Of a stretch of 64,000 nucleotides of DNA, positions 51,784 through 62,059 are shown piece by piece. The stretch covers positions 62,001 through 126,000 of the forward strand of contig NZ_JPRK01000003.1 in assembly GCF_000832125.1 (NCBI RefSeq), given 5' to 3'. Source of the DNA: Flavobacterium hibernum (GTDB lineage: Bacteria; Bacteroidota; Bacteroidia; Flavobacteriales; Flavobacteriaceae). The notes under the pieces were generated by a model that saw only the letters and a list, made by a program, of their open reading frames with translations, made no database searches and had not been told where the DNA came from. The translations under genes and the position numbers were made by a program. Each line of letters opens with the position of its first letter. Positions within the stretch are counted from its first letter, which is position 1.

Positions 51784-54246
51784 TTATGCTCTTAAGTCAT
51801 TAGCAAGTGCTGCAATCCCTTTTCTAATGTCACCATCAAATTTCTTAGCGTACGCCTGTACTTTTACTTTTTCAGTTTCTTCGGTTGTGTACGCGTAATA
51901 TTCCTCAAGGGAAACCTCGGTGCGGTATACTTTAGATTGCATGCCTCCAAGCGAAATGAATACTTCTTTGTATTTCTTATCAGGATCATTGGCTTTGTTT
52001 ACAGATAATACGAGTGCTTTTTCTTTTTCAGTAAGCCCAAGCAGTTCCTGGATTTGTTCGAATTTATTTTGATACTTGCTTTGGTCCAGTAATATCTTGC
52101 AGTCACTGTTATTGATGATGGCTTGTTTAACGACTGGAGAAGAAATAATATCTTCTACTTCCTGAGTCACTACAATGGCTTCCCCAAAGAATTTACGAAC
52201 AGTCTTGAATAAATACCGAATATATTCTGCCATTCCTTCCTTGGCAATAGCTTTCCAGGCTTCTTCTATAAGGATCATTTTACGGACTCCTTTAAGCTTG
52301 CGCATTTTACTGATAAAGACTTCCATTATAATGATGGTCACCACTGGAAAGAGTATCGGATGGTCTTTGATATTATCGAGTTCAAACACAATAAAGCGTT
52401 CTTTTAACAAATCTAGATTCTCGGTAGCATTGAGCAGGTAATCAAATTCACCTCCCTTATAGTAAGGACGCAGTACATACAGAAAATTGTTTACATCAAA
52501 ATCCTTTTCCTTTACCTTGTCACCTTCCAATATGGATACAAACTCATTTTTCAGAAATTCATAAAAACTGTCAAAACATGGAAATAAATCGGAATTGCTA
52601 TCTAACTTTTCATAGTACAATTGCAGTGCATTGGACAGTGCTACATATTCACTTCGATTGAAAGTTTCATTGTCTTTTTTCCAGAGTGCCAATAAGAGTG
52701 TTTTAATACTTTCTTTTTTCTCGGTATCCAGAGAATCTCCTTCGCTGATATAAAAGGGATTAAACCGGATCGGGTTCTTTTCATCATAGGTAAAGTAGTA
52801 ACCCTTTACCATATCACACAATCCTTTGTAGCTGTGTCCAACATCAACAAGTACAACATGAGTTCCTTGTTCATAGTAACTTCTAACCATATGGTTGGTA
52901 AAAAATGATTTACCGCTTCCCGAAGGCCCCAGTATGAATTTGTTCCGATTGGTACAAATTCCCATCTTAACAGGCTCATCACTAATGTCTACATGAACTG
53001 GTTTTCCAGTCAAACGATCTCCTAATCGAATTCCCGTTGGACTAAGGGAAGAACGATAGCCTGTTTCCAGATTCAGGAAGCATGTCGCTTGTTCTGTGAA
53101 CGTATCGAAGGTGTCATTCATTGGGAAATCTGCGGAATTCCCGGGAATTCCTGCCCAAAAGATTTGTGCGGCACCTACTGTTTCCTGTTTTGCAGCTGCA
53201 TCCATCTGAGCTAGTGCTGAAGAAACTTTGTTTTTTAAATCTTTGAGTTCTTCTTTATTCTCCGTCCAGATCAGTACATTAAAATGTGCCTTTACAGGCA
53301 GTCGCTGCTGGCTGATAGCCTCATTAAGAAAATCATTGGTAGCATCACGGGCAATCAGGTTCTCCCTGCTGTAGGCTGATAAGGATTGCAGTCGCAGTCT
53401 TTTACTTTCAAGTTTTTGCAGCGTTTTCTGGAAATCCTCTATGAAAATATATTGATTATAAATGTGGTTGCAGGAAAGTAATTGCCCCAGAGTCGAAGCA
53501 AATCCGATACTGAATTTGGTCTTATCTGTGGAATAGCGGTCATAATTAATTCTCGAACCACATAAGGCAGGCAGATCAGCGGCATCCCCCAACGTATAAA
53601 TCTGGCAATGTTTGTCTCCTACCTGAAGACCATCATCAAAAGCAATGTCTTTAAAAACAAACGAGTTCTGTTTTTCAGACAAAGAACAATATTGTTCAAT
53701 GATACCAATCTTTCTGCTGTGGCTTTTAAGTTCATCAGTACCAAGGCGGGTCAATTTGACAAAACCACTGTCTTCCAGTATGCGTCTGAATTGTCCGGTA
53801 CTATCAATAAATTCCTGACGCAATTGTGCTTTTAATGTTTCTTCAGGAACAATAGAAGCTCTAAGTAAATTTGAAAATAGAGAACTTGACGTTTTTCTGC
53901 CTGCCGGTTTTTTGGTCAGGAAAATGTAACAGGAATGATCCAGAAAGGGACGTTCATTAAAAAAGCGTTCACTGCTTCGGGTAAGAAAACTCGAATCTTC
54001 GCTTGTGAAATCGGGTTCAAACTTGCTGTCTATAAACCAGTCCTGCTTATGGAATACGCTAAATTTCGGAAGCAGTTTTATCGCTTTAAGCCACGCCTGA
54101 TGAAATGCTTCGTATTCCTGATCCGACAAGGTAAATATCTCGGGCAGTTCTGCTTTAAACACTACTGTCACATCGCCTTGTTTGGACAGGATGCAATCGT
54201 GCTCTACATCCATAATTGGTAAAATATCATCTATCATCTTTTCCAT
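51784..54246 (-). CDS. traG: Conjugative transfer ATPase TraG (VirB4-like)
   Basis: An ~820-residue ATPase powering the T4SS. The N-terminal ~380 residues are the TraG family domain (start MEKMIDDILPIMDVEHDCILSKQGDVTVVFKAELPEIF). The Walker A box LGPSGSGKSFF (GPSGSGKS at ~440-447), Walker B-like LIEEAWKAIAKEGM and the VVTQEVEDIISSP motif follow. Two ATGs in tandem (54249, 54246) are possible; either works. It follows the traF gene by 37 bp. Confidence 0.94.
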   Translation of the reverse strand: MEKMIDDILPIMDVEHDCILSKQGDVTVVFKAELPEIFTLSDQEYEAFHQAWLKAIKLLPKFSVFHKQDWFIDSKFEPDFTSEDSSFLTRSSERFFNERPFLDHSCYIFLTKKPAGRKTSSSLFSNLLRASIVPEETLKAQLRQEFIDSTGQFRRILEDSGFVKLTRLGTDELKSHSRKIGIIEQYCSLSEKQNSFVFKDIAFDDGLQVGDKHCQIYTLGDAADLPALCGSRINYDRYSTDKTKFSIGFASTLGQLLSCNHIYNQYIFIEDFQKTLQKLESKRLRLQSLSAYSRENLIARDATNDFLNEAISQQRLPVKAHFNVLIWTENKEELKDLKNKVSSALAQMDAAAKQETVGAAQIFWAGIPGNSADFPMNDTFDTFTEQATCFLNLETGYRSSLSPTGIRLGDRLTGKPVHVDISDEPVKMGICTNRNKFILGPSGSGKSFFTNHMVRSYYEQGTHVVLVDVGHSYKGLCDMVKGYYFTYDEKNPIRFNPFYISEGDSLDTEKKESIKTLLLALWKKDNETFNRSEYVALSNALQLYYEKLDSNSDLFPCFDSFYEFLKNEFVSILEGDKVKEKDFDVNNFLYVLRPYYKGGEFDYLLNATENLDLLKERFIVFELDNIKDHPILFPVVTIIIMEVFISKMRKLKGVRKMILIEEAWKAIAKEGMAEYIRYLFKTVRKFFGEAIVVTQEVEDIISSPVVKQAIINNSDCKILLDQSKYQNKFEQIQELLGLTEKEKALVLSVNKANDPDKKYKEVFISLGGMQSKVYRTEVSLEEYYAYTTEETEKVKVQAYAKKFDGDIRKGIAALANDLRA

Positions 54247-54285
54247 CATCCTTTTTTTTACCGCTCAGCTAATGCTGAGCAAATT

Positions 54286-54603
54286 CTATTTCTTCATCAT
54301 AAATATTTTTCTGCTTTGCGATTTCACAGCTTTTGGAATCTGTCGTTTCGCTAAAGCTTTCATCATTCCATATTGACCGTATTGATGGCTCATTTTATAT
54401 ATTTTCAACACCCACAATGTTCCTGAAATACCAATAATTCCGATACAGATTAAAGAGGGTAATCCGGCTATGTACATAATTGCAAACAGTATCATAAGCA
54501 CAATTACGCCACCACCCAAATACCAGATATACTGCGCTTTTAACCTTTTAAACTCGATGCTCTGGTTAATTCCTTTGTTGATTTGATACACACTGTTTGA
54601 CAT
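54286..54603 (-). CDS. traF: DUF4133 protein, TraF (VirB3-like)
   Basis: A 105-residue protein with two adjacent hydrophobic segments (IWYLGGGVIVLMILFAIMYIAG, LICIGIIGISGTLWVLKIYKM) and a basic tail. Start SVYQINKGINQSIEFKRLKAQYIWYLGGG is the DUF4133 pattern. It should join the ATPase in the inner membrane. In CTnDOT it directly follows traE, but here ~6 kb with two other genes lies between them. Confidence 0.92.
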   Translation of the reverse strand: MSNSVYQINKGINQSIEFKRLKAQYIWYLGGGVIVLMILFAIMYIAGLPSLICIGIIGISGTLWVLKIYKMSHQYGQYGMMKALAKRQIPKAVKSQSRKIFMMKK

Positions 54604-54613
54604 GGTCTTTATT

Positions 54614-57600
54614 TTAAAATTTCATCCTGCTGCTGCGTCTCATCTCCGAAAAAGAGCGCTCCTGCCATTTATCAGTATTGCTTTCTGCCACTGTGAGATG
54701 CTGTGATTCTTCAATACTTTTTATTGGCAGTTGAATTACGGGCGCTGTATCCGTTAATTTTGTTTCATTACTGAGACTAGCCTCTTGCGGATTGGCTTCT
54801 TTCAATTGGTTCTCCTGAATTTTCAGGGCTATTTCCCTTTCCAGACTAGAGAGATCGCTTTTCATTTTTTGAAGCTCATGCTCCTGGCTAAATACTCTTG
54901 TGGTTAATTGCTGTAATTCCGGTAGTTGGTTTTCAATATCATTCAGTGACTTTTGGTATTTAGACCTGAGATGTTCCACCTTATCAATGGCATTTAAAAA
55001 GTGGCGGGCTGCCAATTTTGGATTGTCCACATTTGGAGTTCCTCCATTGGAAGTATATTTAATACCATCCTCCAAGCGTTGTGCATAAAAGCTGTTGGAG
55101 TGACGGTACTTGTACAAACCATCATTTTGATAGGCTTCGCGCTCTCTTTTTATATAGAGTCCAAAATCATATAACTTCCCAATTTGTTTGGCTTGGTTTT
55201 CTCCTTCGGGAGGTTTCCAGTTTTTATAGAGCAGGATAATTTCTTTGCCGATACTTTCTGGATCTGCTGTCTTGCAGTTATACAACTCTATAGGATTTGC
55301 TTTGGAACCATCAGGTTCATACTTCAGATTGTTTTTGTAAAAACTGTGATCAGCAGTTAGTTTGTCCAGTGTTTTAGTGGTGATTCCTTTTTCCTCCATT
55401 AGGTATTCAACCTGATATTTAGTTCTGGAAATTTCCTTATAATGTGCTTTTTTAAGGCTTTCCATTACCGTTACTTTTTTCTCCAATTTTGATTTTTCCA
55501 GTAATGAAGTATCACCAGATAGCACTGCGATATATTCTGAAAAGTTCATTCCGCTTTGCTCATCCATGGCCCCATCATCAATAGTCCTCACATTAAGTTC
55601 ACAGTTTTTCATCTGACTGATAAAAGTCTGTTTGTTCTTCAAAAGGTTGAATTTGTAATTGTCCAGGGATTGCTCTGTTGCATAGATGAAATTTTTTACT
55701 TTATTCCCATAATGCTGTTTGGCGACTTCATTACCTTGTCTGCTGCCTCTGCCGTTGCGTTGTCCCAGGTCAGATGGTCTCCAGGGAATATCCATATGAT
55801 GCATCGCCACAACACGTTTTTGCACATTAAGCCCGGTTCCAGCTTTTTCTGTACTGCCCAAAAGAATACGTATCTCACCAGTATTCATTTTAGAAAACAA
55901 CTCCGGTTTCTTTTTATCGGTCCAGTCGTGTATATAGGTAATCTCATGAGCCGGGATATTAAAATCCCTTACCAGTTTTTCTTTAAGGGCATCGTATATA
56001 TTAAAGTCATCCGGCTTTGGTGTCCCGATATCCGAAAAAACAATCTGAGTGCCTTTATGCTCCATGGAACCCTGATAAATTTCAGCCACATTTCTGGCGC
56101 ATGTATTGACCTTATTATTCGGGTGATCACCATATCTTTCATTTATCAGCCTCATATCGGCAGCCATTTTTTTAGCGTAATTAGTAGCTATAAGCATCCT
56201 GCCTTTGTCTTCCTGCGAGGTAAGAGGTGCCCTGCCTATAAGTGTCGCATTACCTGTTTTGGCAAACTGCATGAGTTGGGTAATGAATTCGGTTTGTTCC
56301 GGTGTCGGGCTGACATTGATAAGTCGCTCTTCAATTTCAGGTTTGTCCAGATCAATATGTTTTGCTGTTTTATAATCGGTAATCTCATTATAGAACAGTG
56401 CCAGTTCCGGAACTTTAATAAAATGGCGAAAACGCTCTTTGGCAATAATCTCGTTGGTGACAGAAAATTCAAAATCAGTCGTTTTTCTGGCAAAAACAGC
56501 TGCCCATCCATCAAAGTTTTCAATATGCTGGCGTTCCATTTCTTTAGGCCGCAGGTATTTGAAAAGCAGATACATTTCGGTAAGGCTATTGGATATTCGA
56601 GTACCCGAAAGAAAGGTTACACACAGATCCGAATCGAATTTTTCCTGAAGCGTGCGTACCGCAAATAACATATTAAGCGCCTTTTGGCTTCCCTGCATAT
56701 TTCCAATTCCCGCAACACGGTCATGGCGGGTAGTGAAAGTCAGGTTTTTGAATTTGTGAGATTCATCTACAAACAAATGATCGATACCCATTTCTTTAAA
56801 GTTGATGCCGCTGTCCTTTTTATCTTCTATATCTTTCAGCAGTGTTTTTAGCCTGCCGTCCAGATTATTTTTTCGTATTTCAAGACCTTTTAATATTTTC
56901 TTGGAGATATCGCCTCCCAGATCTCTGGCCGTATCAAGGTCCCGTTCTATATTATCCAGCTCATTTTGTAAGATCTCTTTTTGTATTTCGGGTGACTGTG
57001 GAATTTTACCAAACTGATCGTGGGTTAAAATGATACAGTCCCAATTGTTATTTTTAATCTCATGGAAGAGTCTCATTCTTTTGGCCGGGGTAAAATCATT
57101 TTCACCAGGTGCTAAAATCCGGGCATTGGGATAAGCCTTTCTATAGGTTGCTGCAATTTGATTTACATTGGCATTCAATGCCAGTATTGCAGGCTTATGA
57201 ATAATCCCTAATCGTTTCATTTCATTGGCAGCCACAATCATGGTTAATGTTTTTCCAAGCCCAACCTCATGATCGATCAAAGCGCCACGGTTCTGAATAA
57301 TACGCCATGCCGCATTTTTCTGAGAACTGTACAAGTCTTCAATCTCCAGAGCTTTTTTATCCAAACCCGGAAAGCTCAGATGACTTCCATTATATTCTCG
57401 CAATACGTAACAATTAAACGTATTGTTATAGAGATTTTCCAATTCATTTTTGTCATTTATTGGCAATTCCTGCAGCCACTCAATAAAACCATTACGGATG
57501 TTTTCAATTTTTTGATGGGCAAGCTGTATAGCTTCATTATCGGGCAGTCGGATGGGTTTTCCGCCGGCTCCCTCAACTTCATAGGTAAAAAAGGGAGCCG

Positions 57601-60184
57601 TATTTTCGAGCGCATGCTCCAATATCGTGTAACCATAAGTGGTTCTGCCGCTTTTGGGAGTCACCGAAAATTCTCTGTCTATTTTGGTATTATGCCCTGT
57701 ACTTACTTTAAAGGTATCCAGTGATGGGAAATAATTAATTTCAGTTGGCTGGTCAAATAATTTTCCGGCAAAACTTTCATAGTATCGGTTGGGAATCCAT
57801 CGCTCGCCAAGATTGAAATCGAGTAATTCAAAAGGGATACGCTCAGGCTGTACTTTTTCAAGTGCCTGCAATCCTTTGTAATATTGTGTGTTTTCAGGAT
57901 ATTGTTGTATAGCATGTTTAGCCTGCTGTAACTTTTCTACAACATTGCCACTTAAATAAAGGTCTGAAGTTTCCCAATTCTGACCTGTAGGATTCAAATA
58001 GATATGCTGGTTCAGATGCTCTATAACCTCGTTTTGTTCAAGTCCTGTCGCAGCAGTTATAAAGCCTAAGTCAACAGTTCCTTTTTCATTCAGACTGCGG
58101 GCCAGCGCTTCAACCGGATCATCTGTATAATAGCGTTCGTGCTGTTTTACTACAGACTCTATTAAAATATCCGACTTCACATAACGTTCGCCTTCTTTGC
58201 GTTCCAATGAAGAAAGAATGGTGAAACCAAAAGCGGAATCCTGCATGATTAACCTGCGATTCTCAGCGCTGTTCAAAATACCATAGTGGGTAACAAATTT
58301 GGTATACTGCTCATCTAGATTTTTCCGAACCTCTTCACTGCCAGCTTTATCTGATTGATCTTTCTCAAACAATTCCAGATAATGATCCCGAATAGCAATA
58401 TAGGAATCATAGAATTTCAGATTGCCTTGTGATACCAATGGTTGGAAAAAGGCCTGTTTGTGTTCGTTATTAATATCTCTTATAATTCCAACAGATTCTC
58501 CAAGGCGAACCAGCGTTCCTTCTTTGTAGAACGGTTTGAATGAAAGATTTTCTTCATAAAGTTGTCTTTCAAGATTAAAGGCCGATTCCAAGGTTTTATC
58601 TCCTTCATAAATATACTTGTGATTATAGTATTGAAGGGTATTGGATAAAGCCAGTAATTCATGAGGGAGTAATCCACCATTCATCCAATTGGCTGAAAAG
58701 CCATCGATTTCTTTTACATTCGAATATAATTTATACAGGTATCGATTAGTCTTAATTTGTTTAGCAGCGATAAGCACCACATTTTCATGCGAGGGATTAT
58801 CATTAGTGCGTATGGTGCTGAGTATTCGTGCTGTTTTTTTATCCACTACAGTTTCATTAAGCTCGTTGATATAATCCATAGCACGGTTGATATTCTCTGC
58901 AGGCACAGTATCAAACAAGCCAAGCTGCACTGAAATACCGCTTGCTTTACTCTCTGGCATGGGTAAATAAGTGAATTTTTGTCCGATTGCTTCAGCTGGC
59001 TGAACTATCTCCGTTTTTTGAGCCTTCTCAAAGCGTTCGGGGTTAAAGTTTTCTTTTAATCCCTTGGTAATATTTTCACCAAGATAGTTTCTAATAGAAT
59101 TGATATCACCGTTTTGTCTCACACTTTGATGCGCCTGTCCGTATTGGTTTTTACCGGCTTTTATTTCATTACCAATTAGGAGCTCGCGTCTATTGTGCAG
59201 ATATTTATTAATACAGTATTTTCCAAATTCATTTTCGAGTTCAACGGTTTGCAGCAGCTCATTTTCATTATCCGACAGGGTTTGTTTATGCTCATTTTTC
59301 TGAACAATAAGCAGATGATTAGGAGCATCGGTATTTCCGGTTTCCTTCATCAGGTTATCCGGCATAACTGCTACACTCACAAAATCTGCTTTTTGAAAAA
59401 GATATTCTCGCACACTCTGATTGGAAGGACTGTTTAAAAAACCGTCTGTAGTTATGTAAGCCATAATGCCACCGTCAGCCAGTTTGTCCAGTCCTTTTGC
59501 AAAGAAGTAATTGTGGATTTTTCCTGAAATCGTTTTATCGGGATAGGTTTCGTCATACACAGAAAAATTACCAAAAGGAATATTGCTGACCACAAGATCA
59601 TAACTGCCGTTATCATTTGTTGGAGCTTCTTCCAGTCCTATTACATGAGTGGTATTTTGGGTTGAAAGTGTACTGTTTAATGCTGAAAGTACCAGTCCGC
59701 TTAATTGGTCTTTTTCCACAGCAGTAATTTGTTCCAAATTTGAAAATGCACTGTCTGCTTCAGTGATAAAAATGCCTGATCCTGCTGATGGCTCGTATAA
59801 TCTTTTAGGATTAATACCTTGTTCTTCCAAAGCAGTGTACAAAGTGCTCGGTACTATTTCCGGTGTATAAAATGCGGTAAGAACACTATTACGAAGTGAA
59901 GAAATAACTGAATTATAATCTTTTTCAGAATAGTGTTCCTGCAATAATTCATGCAGTCTTGTGATTTCCGGATGCAACTTCAGATCTTCTTTAGTAGCGC
60001 CGGATTTTATCCAGTCTTCGGTAGTGCCATTTGGGTGTAATACAGCCTTGATACCTCCGAAGCCGGCATATGCCTTAAGCGCGTCAACTGCTTCTGCCGA
60101 TAAAGCATCACCTTGTTGCCATTGCATTGCAATGGTAATCGCCTTGATATTGGCACTTAGTTTTTGGGATAGATTGTAAGCCAT
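54614..60184 (-). CDS. Giant N6-adenine methylase / SNF2-type helicase fusion
   Basis: An 1856-residue protein. The methyltransferase domain (~95-300) shows SAM motif EPSAGSG (131-137) and the catalytic NIPF (201-204), the N6-adenine type with I in place of the usual second residue P. After a long middle part there is a SF2/SNF2 helicase: Walker A HEVGLGKT (~972-979), DESH box (~1140-1143) and motif [13 protein letters not shown] (~1475-1485). A coiled coil ends it. A good Shine-Dalgarno (aaaggag) precedes the ATG. Methylase-helicase fusions include phage P1 DarB (anti-restriction); this Bacteroidota group is not characterised, so anti-restriction is an inference. Confidence 0.88.
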   Translation of the reverse strand: MAYNLSQKLSANIKAITIAMQWQQGDALSAEAVDALKAYAGFGGIKAVLHPNGTTEDWIKSGATKEDLKLHPEITRLHELLQEHYSEKDYNSVISSLRNSVLTAFYTPEIVPSTLYTALEEQGINPKRLYEPSAGSGIFITEADSAFSNLEQITAVEKDQLSGLVLSALNSTLSTQNTTHVIGLEEAPTNDNGSYDLVVSNIPFGNFSVYDETYPDKTISGKIHNYFFAKGLDKLADGGIMAYITTDGFLNSPSNQSVREYLFQKADFVSVAVMPDNLMKETGNTDAPNHLLIVQKNEHKQTLSDNENELLQTVELENEFGKYCINKYLHNRRELLIGNEIKAGKNQYGQAHQSVRQNGDINSIRNYLGENITKGLKENFNPERFEKAQKTEIVQPAEAIGQKFTYLPMPESKASGISVQLGLFDTVPAENINRAMDYINELNETVVDKKTARILSTIRTNDNPSHENVVLIAAKQIKTNRYLYKLYSNVKEIDGFSANWMNGGLLPHELLALSNTLQYYNHKYIYEGDKTLESAFNLERQLYEENLSFKPFYKEGTLVRLGESVGIIRDINNEHKQAFFQPLVSQGNLKFYDSYIAIRDHYLELFEKDQSDKAGSEEVRKNLDEQYTKFVTHYGILNSAENRRLIMQDSAFGFTILSSLERKEGERYVKSDILIESVVKQHERYYTDDPVEALARSLNEKGTVDLGFITAATGLEQNEVIEHLNQHIYLNPTGQNWETSDLYLSGNVVEKLQQAKHAIQQYPENTQYYKGLQALEKVQPERIPFELLDFNLGERWIPNRYYESFAGKLFDQPTEINYFPSLDTFKVSTGHNTKIDREFSVTPKSGRTTYGYTILEHALENTAPFFTYEVEGAGGKPIRLPDNEAIQLAHQKIENIRNGFIEWLQELPINDKNELENLYNNTFNCYVLREYNGSHLSFPGLDKKALEIEDLYSSQKNAAWRIIQNRGALIDHEVGLGKTLTMIVAANEMKRLGIIHKPAILALNANVNQIAATYRKAYPNARILAPGENDFTPAKRMRLFHEIKNNNWDCIILTHDQFGKIPQSPEIQKEILQNELDNIERDLDTARDLGGDISKKILKGLEIRKNNLDGRLKTLLKDIEDKKDSGINFKEMGIDHLFVDESHKFKNLTFTTRHDRVAGIGNMQGSQKALNMLFAVRTLQEKFDSDLCVTFLSGTRISNSLTEMYLLFKYLRPKEMERQHIENFDGWAAVFARKTTDFEFSVTNEIIAKERFRHFIKVPELALFYNEITDYKTAKHIDLDKPEIEERLINVSPTPEQTEFITQLMQFAKTGNATLIGRAPLTSQEDKGRMLIATNYAKKMAADMRLINERYGDHPNNKVNTCARNVAEIYQGSMEHKGTQIVFSDIGTPKPDDFNIYDALKEKLVRDFNIPAHEITYIHDWTDKKKPELFSKMNTGEIRILLGSTEKAGTGLNVQKRVVAMHHMDIPWRPSDLGQRNGRGSRQGNEVAKQHYGNKVKNFIYATEQSLDNYKFNLLKNKQTFISQMKNCELNVRTIDDGAMDEQSGMNFSEYIAVLSGDTSLLEKSKLEKKVTVMESLKKAHYKEISRTKYQVEYLMEEKGITTKTLDKLTADHSFYKNNLKYEPDGSKANPIELYNCKTADPESIGKEIILLYKNWKPPEGENQAKQIGKLYDFGLYIKREREAYQNDGLYKYRHSNSFYAQRLEDGIKYTSNGGTPNVDNPKLAARHFLNAIDKVEHLRSKYQKSLNDIENQLPELQQLTTRVFSQEHELQKMKSDLSSLEREIALKIQENQLKEANPQEASLSNETKLTDTAPVIQLPIKSIEESQHLTVAESNTDKWQERSFSEMRRSSRMKF

Positions 60185-60219
60185 AATTACTCCTTTTCAT
60201 ACTACATGCTATAAATAGC

Positions 60220-60648
60220 TCAATTCAAATAGTCAGCAATCAGACCAATAAGGGCATTTCTTAAATTAGGATCTTCTTCATTTTCTTTAGTAAAACCAAT
60301 GGTTTCAAAAACGGGCCTGCAGTTTTCCATAAGATTCATTACCTCATAGGTCAGGATACCTGATTCCTGAAAAGCGGCATAGGTTTTCTCAAACTCCTCC
60401 GAAAGAAGGGAGCGGATATATAAAAACCGGGAAGGTTTCAGATCTTCGGTAAGTACATTGAGACAGATTTCTTCGATGATGTATTTAGGTGTACCATCAG
60501 ATAGCATATCGTCCAATATGGATTTTACACTACTTATTTTCTCATTGAGATAATCCAATACACTATAATCTTCCTGTAGTGTAAACATCAAATCTGGATT
60601 GTTATGGATAATGTAAAACCATAACTTTTCTTTGAGTAAATCTTCCAT
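60220..60648 (-). CDS. DUF1896-like protein
   Basis: A 142-residue acidic helical protein (KLWFYIIHNNPDLMFTLQED, DGTPKYIIEEICLNVLTEDLKPSRFLYIRSLLSEEF). The spacing of helices matches DUF1896 proteins that often precede the large methylase-helicase in Bacteroidota elements. It lies 35 bp upstream of that gene, so they probably act together, perhaps as a small cofactor. No catalytic residues recognised. Confidence 0.6.
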   Translation of the reverse strand: MEDLLKEKLWFYIIHNNPDLMFTLQEDYSVLDYLNEKISSVKSILDDMLSDGTPKYIIEEICLNVLTEDLKPSRFLYIRSLLSEEFEKTYAAFQESGILTYEVMNLMENCRPVFETIGFTKENEEDPNLRNALIGLIADYLN

Positions 60649-60659
60649 AACGATTTGTT

Positions 60660-61004
60660 TTAAATCCCAAAGAAGGATTTGATTACGGTAGCCACTACCA
60701 CCAGAAAAACACAGCTTCCAAACCAGGCTGCCGCTACTTTTCCGGTATCAGGATCACCTGCATTCCATTTTTGATATACTTTTACAGCACCAATAAGACC
60801 TAATAATGCCCCTACGGCATACATCAGTTCCGTTCCTGCATCAAAGTAACTTCGAACCTGTTGGTTGGCTTCGTTAATTCCTGCCAGACCATCCTGGGCA
60901 TAGGTTTCATAGCTTATCGCAAAAAGGATTTGCACCAGAAGAATACCAATATTGCTTATTTTTTCTTGGATAAACTTATTAAAATTCCAGTTCCATTTTT
61001 TCAT
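60660..61004 (-). CDS. traE: DUF4134 protein, TraE (VirB2-like pilin)
   Basis: A 114-residue protein with an N-terminal export/membrane segment (ILLVQILFAISYETYAQDG) and a C-terminal pair of hydrophobic segments (ELMYAVGALLGLIGAVKVYQKWNAG, WFGSCVFLVVVATVIKSFFGI). The GINEANQQVRSYFDAGTELMYAVGALLGLIGAVKVY run is diagnostic of DUF4134, the TraE/VirB2-like pilin. It is the first strongly conserved tra gene here; the transfer channel genes follow downstream. Confidence 0.93.
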   Translation of the reverse strand: MKKWNWNFNKFIQEKISNIGILLVQILFAISYETYAQDGLAGINEANQQVRSYFDAGTELMYAVGALLGLIGAVKVYQKWNAGDPDTGKVAAAWFGSCVFLVVVATVIKSFFGI

Positions 61005-61041
61005 CGTACATTATTTTTAAAGTTTAAAAATTCAGATAAAA

Positions 61042-61127
61042 AACGGAGGTGTAGCCGCTGTCGCAGTTCCTCTTTCCTGTTACATATGCCATACTGCGCC
61101 GGGATGGACAGGGGCAATTCCTCCGTT
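61042..61127 (-). repeat. GC-rich structured segment between tra genes
   Basis: Perfect 8-bp outer arms aacggagg / cctccgtt (61042-61049 / 61120-61127) enclose alternative inner pairings: cctgt with acagg (61076-61080 / 61108-61112), or cgcag with ctgcg (61062-61066 / 61094-61098). The GC content is clearly higher than the surroundings. On the minus strand a 22-codon frame starts at the ATG at 61093 (MAYVTGKRNCDSGYTSVFY…), but this may be chance. It lies between the stop of the 61143 gene and traE. Confidence 0.5.
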
Positions 61128-61142
61128 AAATTGTTTTTAAGT

Positions 61143-61622
61143 TTATTCCCAAAGGGCTTCTGCTTCCTTCTGGGTTAAATTAATTGATTCGAGTTTCTCA
61201 CATTCTGAAACTATCAGTTCACTTACTGAGGAATTAAAAGGGGAATTTTTCACTGAGGGAAATTCTCTTAGAAGAAGCTGTAGGTAATAGGTAAATTCTT
61301 TTTTGACTAATTTTTTCTTTGCAGCATCTGCGATAAAACTTTTTAATCGTGACACCAAGGCATCAACATCCTGAAAGGTAGTATCAAATTCTCCCAAGGA
61401 GTTTTGGTCTGAAATTGCTTCAGGTAATTCCTGATACTTTAATTCAGATTGAGGATCTTGGTAATTTGAGTCTTCAAATCCGCGGAATTGAAGTTTCCGC
61501 TTTCCTGATATGATTTCTTTGAGATCATCAAAATAAAATCGAAATCCAACATATAAATACCAGCTTGCCAATAGCAGAATAATTACAACTATGTAATTAC
61601 CCCATGAAATGTTTGTAAACAT
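61143..61622 (-). CDS. Membrane protein at the head of the tra operon
   Basis: A 159-residue protein with one N-terminal membrane helix (IVVIILLLASWYLYVGFRFYF), then a hydrophilic part with SGKRKLQFRGF, a glutamine/glutamate-rich linker and a helical C-terminus (ALVSRLKSFIADAAKKKLVKKEFTYYLQLLLREFP). Similar small bitopic proteins precede traE in flavobacterial elements, sometimes called TraD, but I do not recognise a defined family. It heads the minus-strand tra run visible here. Confidence 0.6.
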   Translation of the reverse strand: MFTNISWGNYIVVIILLLASWYLYVGFRFYFDDLKEIISGKRKLQFRGFEDSNYQDPQSELKYQELPEAISDQNSLGEFDTTFQDVDALVSRLKSFIADAAKKKLVKKEFTYYLQLLLREFPSVKNSPFNSSVSELIVSECEKLESINLTQKEAEALWE

Positions 61623-61670
61623 ACCTTCTTCATTTTATCGTTCTACATTAGTTTCTCACAATCCTGGAAG

Positions 61671-61853
61671 ATGGATAATTCCAAATCAGGATCTTCATCA
61701 ATACAGGGCAAAGTAACGATAGAGATAAAACAGCCACAAGTACAACTTTATGTTGTACCCCAGTTGTACCCCGTTGAACCCCCAGTAAAATCAAGGAGAA
61801 AAAAAATTAAAAAAATGCGAAAAAATAAAAAAGCCTCCCAAATGGAAGGCTGA
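61671..61853 (+). CDS. Doubtful small basic protein
   Basis: A 60-codon frame with a neutral N-terminus (MDNSKSGSSSIQGKVTIEIK), a Pro/Gln/Tyr-rich centre (QPQVQLYVVPQLYPVEPPVK) and a basic end (RRKKIKKMRKNKK). It is the only plus-strand frame of any size in the gap, divergent from the tra operon. The coding of the centre reflects the DNA repeats at 61740-61783 and the end overlaps a minus-strand terminator, so it may be a chance frame. Confidence 0.3.
   Translation: MDNSKSGSSSIQGKVTIEIKQPQVQLYVVPQLYPVEPPVKSRRKKIKKMRKNKKASQMEG
61740..61783. repeat. Tandem 10-11-bp repeats with an inverted copy
   Basis: Three near-identical tandem units, gttgtacccca (61752-61762), gttgtacccc (61763-61772) and gttgaaccccc (61773-61783), preceded by the inverse gtacaac (61740-61746). 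Such short iterated arrays next to an inverted repeat can be protein-binding sites or an origin. Confidence 0.55.
61829..61853 (-). terminator. Minus-strand terminator upstream of the tra operon
   Basis: On the minus strand, agccttcc…gggaggct (one mismatch) is followed by a long T-rich run. It would stop transcription entering from the 62060-63922 genes and so isolate the tra operon. Confidence 0.6.
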
Positions 61854-62059
61854 TTTGATGATGAGATAATTATTTAAGATAGTTTTTTAGTTCGAAAATT
61901 TTACTAACTTTTAAAATGAATTCAAAAGTGTGTCATCTGTTTTTTTTTACATAAACATAATACAGTCATTCTAGCTCATAAATTTTATCAGCCAATTCAA
62001 CTTCCTCTTCTAGTTTTATATTAGTTTATTTTTGGTGACATTAAAAAAAAAAATCTAAA

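Larger units (their letters stand above)
61623..62059. other. Gene-poor region between the tra operon and the right-hand genes
   Basis: About 440 bp. It holds a doubtful 60-codon plus-strand frame (61671-61853), repeats at 61740-61783, a minus-strand terminator at 61829-61853 and then very AT-rich DNA. The tra promoter should be in the left part, but I saw no exact -7 box. Confidence 0.5.

Noticed and set aside
49291..54376. Several plus-strand frames of 60-95 codons opposite the traF-traJ genes
   Set aside because: All overlap well-supported tra genes in antisense and show no coherent protein features.
55556..56668. 370-codon open frame on the plus strand opposite the methylase-helicase gene
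   Set aside because: It lies wholly antisense to a gene with intact motifs. Its product is rich in F, C, H and I with no domain, typical of a chance frame opposite a conserved gene.
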